A DNA stretch of 15,572 nucleotides from Treponema sp. (GTDB lineage Bacteria; Spirochaetota; Spirochaetia; Treponematales; Breznakiellaceae), in the NCBI GenBank assembly GCA_031274565.1, contig JAISPY010000138.1, positions 1-15,572 on the forward strand. The letters run 5' to 3'. Each line of letters starts with the position of its first letter. Position 1 is the stretch's first letter. A program made the position numbers and the translations under genes. Below the pieces are notes generated by a model. It was not told the DNA's origin and ran no database searches. It was given only the letters and a program-made list of their open reading frames with translations. This document shows positions 6,291 to 12,282 of the stretch, piece after piece.

Positions 6291-7715
6291 ATGAATCGAT
6301 ATCGCCGAGATGCCTCAGTCAAACGCAACGTTGCAAGTCAGCAGTCAAATCTTATAAATCGACGAGAAATAGAACCGTTGCTCCTTAAAACCTATGAAGT
6401 CCTTAAATCCTATGAGCATGCGGTGGGCTGCATGGTTTTGGTCTTAGATCAGAGCGGACGTTCCATAAACGCACAGGATTATAAAGAGTCGATTTTCTTT
6501 TGTTCCCTTTGCCGGAAGTATTACCCGGACGCCACCCGGGTCTGGGCTGAAGAAGAGTACCCCTGTACCCAGATTCACCAAGACATCATGGTCCAGGCGC
6601 AGCGTCAGGGGGGTCCCTATATCTATGGGTGCGATCTGGGCTTCATCTATTGGACCAGCGTCATCTATGCAGGGGGACGTCAGGCCGGGACCCTCATCGC
6701 GGGGAGGGTGCTCTCGGTGGAGCGCCGGGAAACAGCCGCAAAAATCTGCGCCATGAGCAGGGGGGAGGTTTCAGAGGATCAGGCTATGGGGTATCTGCTG
6801 AAGATTCCTGAACGGAGCTACGAAACCATACAAGCCATGGCCCAGATCTTACAGTTCTGTTCGGAACAGTTGGCAACCAACGGTACGGAGGATGCGGATG
6901 AAACCTTCAAAGGGTTTGAACAAGCCGCTCAACTATCCCGGCAGATCAACCCTAGAGCGGTACCAGAAACAAAGCAGAGCTCCGAAACCGAGCAGCTCGG
7001 TTATCCCTTGGATAAGGAACGGATGCTCTTGGCCGCGCTCAGGCGGGGGGATCATGAAACCGGCAGGAAAATTTTGCGAGAATTACTGAACCTTATCGCC
7101 ATGAGCAGTCCGGGGAATTTTGAGTTTATCCAACTGCGGGCCATCGAATTGGTGGTGCTCCTTTCCCGGGAGATCCTCACCGTGGATAGATCCGAGGATA
7201 CCGCCGCCTTGGAAACCAATAACCGGTACCTCAAGAAGATCCAGGAATCCCGCAGTATCGAAACATTGACCGATACCATGCAGGCAATCATCGAGCGCAT
7301 GGCAGGAAAGATATTCTCGTTTCATGGCATACGGCATGCCTCAGCGCTCCGTAAAGCTGAACGGTTTATATGGGAAAACTACACCCGTAAAGTCTGTCTT
7401 CAAGAAGTGGCCGACGCATCAGGACTTTCGGCTCCCTATTTCAGCACTATTTTTAAGGAGGAAATGGGGGAAAATCTTTCAAGTTATTTAAATCGCCTGC
7501 GGATAGAAAAAGCATCGACGCTGTTGGCGGAAACCGATTTATCCCTCAACGAGATCGCCTCGACCTGCGGCTTTGAGGACCAAAGCTGGTTCTCGAAGAT
7601 ATTTAAAAGCTACACCGGGGTAAGCCCTCGCAAATATCGGGAACAAGGGGGCATTTCCACCCAGGAGAATGATATCCCCATGGATTTGGAGACGGATAGC
7701 GTACGGATAGAGTAA
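6291..7715 (+). CDS. PocR-domain AraC-family transcriptional regulator (copy 1)
   Basis: The 474-residue cytoplasmic protein has three parts. Residues about 27-195 form a PocR-type sensory domain, recognised by FFCSLCRKYYP, the GGPYIYGCDLGFIYWTSVIY core and the closing GTLIAGRVL strand. Residues about 237-345 form a helical linker starting YPLDKERMLLAALRRGD, as in other two-part AraC regulators. Residues 353-452 hold the two helix-turn-helix motifs of the AraC DNA-binding domain (LQEVADASGLSAPYFSTIFK and LNEIASTCGFEDQSWFSKIFK, then YTGVSPRKYR). PocR itself controls propanediol use and cobalamin synthesis in enterobacteria; the ligand here is unknown. Four cysteines (71, 74, 92, 114) also occur in the neighbouring paralogue. 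GGAGG lies 5 nt before the ATG. It is the first gene of an apparent locus with a second such regulator, a corrinoid-protein homologue and a GTPase. Confidence 0.93.
   Translation: MNRYRRDASVKRNVASQQSNLINRREIEPLLLKTYEVLKSYEHAVGCMVLVLDQSGRSINAQDYKESIFFCSLCRKYYPDATRVWAEEEYPCTQIHQDIMVQAQRQGGPYIYGCDLGFIYWTSVIYAGGRQAGTLIAGRVLSVERRETAAKICAMSRGEVSEDQAMGYLLKIPERSYETIQAMAQILQFCSEQLATNGTEDADETFKGFEQAAQLSRQINPRAVPETKQSSETEQLGYPLDKERMLLAALRRGDHETGRKILRELLNLIAMSSPGNFEFIQLRAIELVVLLSREILTVDRSEDTAALETNNRYLKKIQESRSIETLTDTMQAIIERMAGKIFSFHGIRHASALRKAERFIWENYTRKVCLQEVADASGLSAPYFSTIFKEEMGENLSSYLNRLRIEKASTLLAETDLSLNEIASTCGFEDQSWFSKIFKSYTGVSPRKYREQGGISTQENDIPMDLETDSVRIE
7009..7052 (+). repeat. 44-bp tract identical to 8538-8581 in the paralogous regulator
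   Basis: Forty-four consecutive bases are identical between the two PocR-AraC genes at a constant offset of 1529. With one mismatch the match extends to 51 bases (7002-7052 against 8531-8581). The segment encodes LDKERMLLAALRRGD at the start of the linker. Flanking DNA is clearly more diverged, including synonymous differences within conserved helix-turn-helix stretches. Confidence 0.8.
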
Positions 7716-7778
7716 AGAAGTTAGATTATTCGGCCCATTGAAATAAACTACAAGACAAGGAGATTGGAGTATTTCAGT

Positions 7779-7856
7779 ATGAATAATGTGGGGTTGGCGT
7801 TCTCAAAGATGCAGACGGATAAAACGCCCACGTATTCATTGAGATCAGTATTATGA
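7779..7856 (+). CDS. 25-codon leader ORF joined to the second PocR-AraC gene
   Basis: This small frame begins MNNVGLAFSKM and ends at a TGA that overlaps the ATG of the next gene as ATGA (7853-7856). GGAG at 7766-7769 sits 9 nt before its ATG, whereas the downstream gene has only a weak purine stretch of its own. The layout suggests that translating the small frame delivers ribosomes to the regulator gene. I recognise no family. A chance frame of 25 codons is possible; the good ribosome-binding site and the ATGA overlap are what favour it. Confidence 0.42.
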   Translation: MNNVGLAFSKMQTDKTPTYSLRSVL

Positions 7857-9253
7857 AAGATAGAAAACAAGCTGAAACCGAAGCTCAAAGTAAGACCGAC
7901 CCTATCTTGCTGAAGGCATATAAAATACTGGCGGTATATGCAAAAGCCACTGGTACCATGATCTGTGTGCACGATCATAATTATCTGCCTATCCCCGAAA
8001 TATTCGAGGAGATTACCAGCGAAAAGAATATCTGTTTGTACTGTACGGCGTATAGGGTAAAAACGGTCATACGCAAACTGCAGGACCTCACCGCAACACC
8101 TTGTAACGACATGCATATCAATGCAATCAAGGAGGCTAACCGTTTCGGAGGTTCCTACATCTATATGTGCGAATTAGGGTTTATGTTCTGGACGAGTCCT
8201 ATTTATGCGGATGACCGCTTTGTAGGAGCCTTGCTGGGTAGTGGTTTACTGGGCATTGACCGGGAGGAGACCAGCGCACAGATGTATCTCATGGCTAATG
8301 GAGCAGTTACTATGCCGGTACTGCAGCAGAAACTGGCTCCGTTCCCCCAAGGAGATGCGGAACAGATAAAGGCCCTGGCAGAACTCATGCTCATCTTCGC
8401 CAAATCCCTCTCGGTGGGGAGCGAGAATTATTATGAAACTTTGAAGCGCCGTTCGGAACAGCAAGGCACCCTTTCGGCAAAGATCAAGGAACTCAAAGCC
8501 CAATACCCCGCAGGTTCTCCCGCGCCAGGGTATCCCCTGGATAAGGAACGGATGCTCTTGGCCGCGCTCAGGCGGGGGGATAACGAAACCGGTAGAAATA
8601 TCCTCAACGAACTGCTGGCGATCCTGCTCTTTTCAAACCCGGATCACTTCAAATACATACAGTTCCGGGCGATTGAATTGGTAGTGCTGCTTTCCCGCAC
8701 GAATATTGCCCCGGGTAATACCGGGAATGTCATGCTGGAGACGAACAACCATTACTTAAAACGTATTCAAAACGCCCAAAACATCGAAGAATTGATCGAT
8801 ATTCTGCACCTCGTGGTAGAACATCTGGCCGGACAGATCTTCTCGTTTCAGGGAATACGACATGCATCGGCGCTCCGCAAGGCGGAACGGTATATTTGGG
8901 AAAACTACACCCGAAAGATAAGCCTGCAGGAGATTGCGGAGGTATCAGGACTGTCGGCTCCGTATTTCAGCACTATCTTTAAAGATGAGATGGGGGAAAA
9001 TCTCTCAAGCTACCTCAACCGGCTGCGTATAGAAAAGGCCAGCCGTATGCTGGTGGAGACGGAGCTTTCTTTGAGTGACATCGCCGGGGCCTGCGGGTTT
9101 GAGGATCAGAGCTGGTTTTCCAAGATATTTAAGAACTACATCGGGGTAAGTCCGGGAAAATACCGAGGACAGGGAGGAGACCGTGCCACGGAACTATCAG
9201 AAGAACATTTTCCGGTGCATTACCGCGCGTTTCCTAACGAAATCAAGGAGTAA
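7853..9253 (+). CDS. PocR-domain AraC-family transcriptional regulator (copy 2)
   Basis: The 466-residue protein is a paralogue of the preceding regulator with the same three-part layout. The PocR sensory domain covers about residues 16-185 (ICLYCTAYR, GGSYIYMCELGFMFWTSPIY, ALLGSGLL). The linker starts YPLDKERMLLAALRRGD (about 227), and the AraC helix-turn-helix domain covers about 343-440. The sensory halves differ much more than the DNA-binding halves, which suggests related DNA sites but different or separately tuned signals. Cysteines 61, 64, 84 and 106 match those of copy 1. I used the ATG at 7853 because the frame is stopped at 7820-7822 with no good start between. Initiation probably depends on the overlapping leader ORF. 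The corrinoid-protein homologue follows after 38 bp, so the two are probably co-transcribed. Confidence 0.92.
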   Translation: MKDRKQAETEAQSKTDPILLKAYKILAVYAKATGTMICVHDHNYLPIPEIFEEITSEKNICLYCTAYRVKTVIRKLQDLTATPCNDMHINAIKEANRFGGSYIYMCELGFMFWTSPIYADDRFVGALLGSGLLGIDREETSAQMYLMANGAVTMPVLQQKLAPFPQGDAEQIKALAELMLIFAKSLSVGSENYYETLKRRSEQQGTLSAKIKELKAQYPAGSPAPGYPLDKERMLLAALRRGDNETGRNILNELLAILLFSNPDHFKYIQFRAIELVVLLSRTNIAPGNTGNVMLETNNHYLKRIQNAQNIEELIDILHLVVEHLAGQIFSFQGIRHASALRKAERYIWENYTRKISLQEIAEVSGLSAPYFSTIFKDEMGENLSSYLNRLRIEKASRMLVETELSLSDIAGACGFEDQSWFSKIFKNYIGVSPGKYRGQGGDRATELSEEHFPVHYRAFPNEIKE

Positions 9254-9291
9254 TACTGTTGCGTTCAACCGCACCAGATGAGGAGTGATAT

Positions 9292-9939
9292 ATGATTGAT
9301 TTGCATACCATTGCGTTGAGCCTCCAAGCCGGTAAGGCCACGGAAACAAGCGCATTAATTACCCAGGCGGTTCAAGAAAACTACGCTCTTGAAGATATTC
9401 TCAAGCAGGGCTTAATCGCGGGGATGGAAGCGGTGGAACACCGGTTCAGTAGAAATGAAATCGGTATCCCCCAAGTTCTGGTAGTGGAACGGGCCTTAAA
9501 CATGGGTATCAAGACCCTTACTCCCCTGCTCAATGCCTGTGAAACCGCAGGAAAAGGAACCGTGGTGATCGGAACTGTCAAAGGGGATATACAGGACACC
9601 GACAAAAACCTGATTTCCGTGATGATGCGGGGTCTGGGATTGCGGGTGATCGATCTCGGCGCCGCGGTTACCTCTGAACGGTTCATTCATGCCGCGGAAC
9701 AGGAAAAGGCCCAGATCATCGCGTGTACCGCCGCCCGTACCACCACCATGCCGCAGATGAAAACCCTGGTACAGGCGATCAATACTGCGGGTATCCGGGA
9801 TCAGGTGAAGATCATGGTGAGCGGCGATCCCGTAACCGAACGGTATTGCGAGGTCATTGGCGCTGACCTCTATGCCCCGGATGCGGTACGGGCCGCGGAA
9901 CTGGCGGAAGCCCACTGTACCCATAACATGGGGAATTAG
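9292..9939 (+). CDS. Corrinoid-protein homologue with altered cobalamin-binding motifs
   Basis: The 215-residue product has the layout of methyltransferase corrinoid proteins (MtaC/MtbC/MttC type): an N-terminal helical cap (about 1-85, with IGIPQVLVVERALNMGIKTLTPLL) and a Rossmann-like domain (88-215). In active members the cofactor is held by DxHxxG, SxL and GG. Here the first motif reads VKGDIQDTDKN, so the cobalt-ligating histidine is Gln101 and the glycine is Asp104. The second reads CTAARTTTMP (TxA instead of SxL), and the third reads IMVSGDPVT (SG instead of GG). The surrounding fold signature is well kept: LGLRVIDLGAAV, TTTMPQMK, IGADLYAPDAVRAAELA. The protein may bind cobalamin base-on or weakly, bind another ligand, or act as a sensor partner. 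AGGAG lies 6 nt before the ATG. No methyltransferase gene is present in the window. Confidence 0.88.
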   Translation: MIDLHTIALSLQAGKATETSALITQAVQENYALEDILKQGLIAGMEAVEHRFSRNEIGIPQVLVVERALNMGIKTLTPLLNACETAGKGTVVIGTVKGDIQDTDKNLISVMMRGLGLRVIDLGAAVTSERFIHAAEQEKAQIIACTAARTTTMPQMKTLVQAINTAGIRDQVKIMVSGDPVTERYCEVIGADLYAPDAVRAAELAEAHCTHNMGN

Positions 9940-10206
9940 ACCGGCGCAAGACACCGCCAGAGGATAGAGATACTGCGAATTCTTTAGGACCGGTGCAGGA
10001 ATACCATGCCCTGTAGGTGATGCTCAGGGCAATGCAATACGGCGCTACCATGACGATTCAATCAGGGTAGTGCTGCATGGGTCCTCACAAGACAAGTACC
10101 GTTGACCGAATCGGTACGAATAGCCACAAAGATTTTTTTCACTTTTTTCTTTATGGTATAGCCGTATCGTATACAATAGAGATAGAAACAACCGGGGAGG
10201 GGATGT
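9940..10206 (+). other. Gene-free leader/spacer upstream of the GTPase gene
   Basis: This 267-bp spacer holds no supported ORF. TGCCCTG (10007-10013) and CAGGGCA (10025-10031) form a 7-bp stem with an 11-nt loop and no T-run. GTACCG (10096-10101) and CGGTAC (10112-10117) form a 6-bp stem, with TTTTTTT 15 nt later (10133-10139), too far for a standard terminator. TACAAT (10172-10177) is a reasonable -10 for the GTPase gene with only a weak -35 upstream. I looked for the conserved cobalamin-riboswitch box GCCACTG and did not find it. Confidence 0.4.
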
Positions 10207-10818
10207 ATGACTAAGCTTATTTTAATTACCGGTTTCTTAGGTTCCGGGAAAACCACGTTTTTACATGGGGGTCTCAAAGATACGGAAGGTTTAAAAGGTA
10301 TAACGATTTTTAATAAAGGGGGACACTTTCATGGTACACCGATCGGTACATCCCCTCCGTCCTATCAGCTCAGTATGGGATCCTCCCTCTTAAAGACCAT
10401 CCATAGTCTCTATGGATATGACTATATCTTTGTAGAAACTGCAGGGCTTGCCCAGCCCTCGGTGCTGTATCAACTGGTTACCAATGCGGAAACCCACAGC
10501 CACGGCAGGCTGCGATTCTTGGGCATGATCTGCGTCATTGATACCCTCCGCTTCCTGAAATTAGTCTCCACCGTAGCTTCCCTCTATGAACAGGTGGTCT
10601 ATGCGGATTGCTTTGTACTTTCCAAAATCGATTTGGCGGGAAAAAAGGACCTGCAGAAGATACAAGATACCCTCAGCTTGATCCGTCCCCAAGCGCCGAT
10701 CTTTATCCAGGATACCGCTCCTATCCCATTCAGCGCCATTCTCTCCAGGATCAAGGAGGGGCCTCTACCGCATGGTACAAGTCATACAGATGGGAGAATA
10801 TGGCATGATACTGCTTGA
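10207..10818 (+). CDS. Short CobW/COG0523-like GTPase lacking the CxCC motif
   Basis: The 203-residue product matches the G domain of CobW/COG0523 (G3E) GTPases, which deliver metals or assist cofactor assembly: Walker A GFLGSGKTT (9-17), ETAGLAQP (77-84, usually ETxGLAxP), VIDTLRF (110-116) and SKIDL (139-143, usually NKxDL). Two usual parts are missing. The metal-binding GCxCC after the LS turn reads LSMGSSLLKT (55-64), with serines and leucines in place of the cysteines. The C-terminal domain is absent; typical members have 300-400 residues. The VNEFG-like switch is replaced by IFNKGGHFHG, which has two histidines. GGAGG lies 6 nt before the ATG. The last 68 bp lie antisense to the end of the VWA gene, so the tail (from about KEGPLPHG) may not be ancestral to the family. 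Confidence 0.78.
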   Translation: MTKLILITGFLGSGKTTFLHGGLKDTEGLKGITIFNKGGHFHGTPIGTSPPSYQLSMGSSLLKTIHSLYGYDYIFVETAGLAQPSVLYQLVTNAETHSHGRLRFLGMICVIDTLRFLKLVSTVASLYEQVVYADCFVLSKIDLAGKKDLQKIQDTLSLIRPQAPIFIQDTAPIPFSAILSRIKEGPLPHGTSHTDGRIWHDTA

Positions 10819-12274
10819 GCACCTGTAATTCCCCGGCGTATTTCGTTTCCCCGAGGGTATCCCGCAGTCCCTGCAGAGAGGCGCGTATATCCGCAATCTC
10901 CTGGAGGGCTGCCTGGAGTTTCTGGAGCAGCCGGTCCTGAGCGGCGCGCACCGACGCTTCGGTATCGGTTGCAACGGGGGTAAGGCCATGGTTATTAACG
11001 CTAAAGGCCCCGGGGGACCGAACCGAAGCTGCTCGTTTCAGGCCCTCATAGACCCGCTGGAGCTTATGGATCGCCAGGGCTTGGTTGCCGAGCTGTATCA
11101 GCCCTCGTCCAAAGTGTATAAACCCTTCTGCTTCTTGTATCCAAGGGTGGCGGAGGGTCTTCCGGTTGGTGATTGCCCCCGGTTCAAGGACGATAGGGTA
11201 GGGACCTTGGCGACGGAGAACATCGTACGGATCCCGGTATTCCAGATACAGGGTACCCAGGGGCAGCGATTTACCCAGGAACCGGGGATCGACCCGCACT
11301 TCCGCTACCAGGGTTTCAGTATCTTCGTTATAAAGCGCATCGAGGGTATACCGCAGGGTCGAACCCAGAACCTGGTGTGCATATCCCCAGGTTTCCTGGA
11401 GCGTAACTCCTTCCGCGAGGTTCAGATCCAGGGTGAGCTGCCGCGCGACGGGAACGAGCAGCCGGTCCAGCTTGCTTCCAAAGGTCTCAGCCAACTCCTC
11501 CTGATCCGTGATGAACCGGGAACTGCCGCCTCCGGTAAGGGCGGTATCCGCCATGAGCTTCAGGTCCGCGCTCCGTCCCAGGGCGATAGTGGAAAGGGTG
11601 ATGTCCTGGGCATGGTAGGTTTCCACTAAGCGGAGGATGTCGTTTTGGTCCTTATCCCCGCCATTATGGTCGCCGTCGGTTAAACAGATAACCCGGTTGA
11701 TATAGCCCCTCCGGTAGTTGGCGGCCACCTGGGTATACCCCAAAGCCAAGCCTGCATAGATATCACTTCTCCCGCCGATAGAGAGGGACTTAACCTGACG
11801 CATGAAATTCTGTTTATCCTGCGGGGTTTGCACCGGGGCCGGAGGGATTATCACCTTGGCAGAAGTATCAAAGACCACCAGGGAAACCAAATCCTCAGGC
11901 CGCACCTGCTCGATAAACTCCTGGAAGGCATCTTTGACCCAGTCCATTCTCCCCGCTTCCTCCATAGACCGGCTCTTATCAATCACAAAAGCGATATTGA
12001 GCGGAGGTAGCCCCTGGGCGCCTCGGAGTCCTATCTGGAGATACCCGGTGGTATCCCGGATATCCGCCGCGGTGAACACCTGAACCGGACCTGCTGCTTG
12101 GGGGGGATAGGCATAGGTACCCCCGGTGATATACTCCTCGATACGGATATCCTGGGGGGGAATCACGCCGATAAACGGCTGAGGATCGGCTGCCTCCTGC
12201 GCTGCTCTGCCCTCAGAAAAAAGCACACCCCCTATACAGAGACTCAGCAGGATACCAAGCGGTAGCGGTTTCAT
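10751..12274 (-). CDS. Secreted von Willebrand factor type A domain protein
   Basis: The 507-residue protein starts with a signal peptide (MKPLPLGILLSLCIGGVLFS, cleavage probably soon after GRAAQ), so it acts in the periplasm or envelope. The VWA domain covers about residues 91-275. Its metal-ion-dependent adhesion site is visible as DKSRS (99-103), GGRSDIYAGL (168-176, serine where threonine is common) and LTDGD (198-202). Beta-rich segments follow (about 280-365), then a helical C-terminus with heptad-like Leu/Ala spacing (about 440-500). VWA domains usually hold a protein partner through a shared metal ion. The frame is open to a GTG at 12319, but the signal peptide fixes the ATG at 12274. 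It lies 8 nt after the ankyrin stop and has no Shine-Dalgarno sequence, implying translational coupling. Its partner may be the ankyrin lipoprotein (inference). Confidence 0.9.
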   Translation of the reverse strand: MKPLPLGILLSLCIGGVLFSEGRAAQEAADPQPFIGVIPPQDIRIEEYITGGTYAYPPQAAGPVQVFTAADIRDTTGYLQIGLRGAQGLPPLNIAFVIDKSRSMEEAGRMDWVKDAFQEFIEQVRPEDLVSLVVFDTSAKVIIPPAPVQTPQDKQNFMRQVKSLSIGGRSDIYAGLALGYTQVAANYRRGYINRVICLTDGDHNGGDKDQNDILRLVETYHAQDITLSTIALGRSADLKLMADTALTGGGSSRFITDQEELAETFGSKLDRLLVPVARQLTLDLNLAEGVTLQETWGYAHQVLGSTLRYTLDALYNEDTETLVAEVRVDPRFLGKSLPLGTLYLEYRDPYDVLRRQGPYPIVLEPGAITNRKTLRHPWIQEAEGFIHFGRGLIQLGNQALAIHKLQRVYEGLKRAASVRSPGAFSVNNHGLTPVATDTEASVRAAQDRLLQKLQAALQEIADIRASLQGLRDTLGETKYAGELQVLKQYHAIFSHLYDLYHAVEAPP

Positions 12275-12282
12275 GGAGGGGA

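Noticed and set aside
9940..10206. Cobalamin riboswitch upstream of the GTPase gene
   Set aside because: The spacer is structured and sits in a corrinoid-like locus, but the conserved B12 box and its partner segments are not there.
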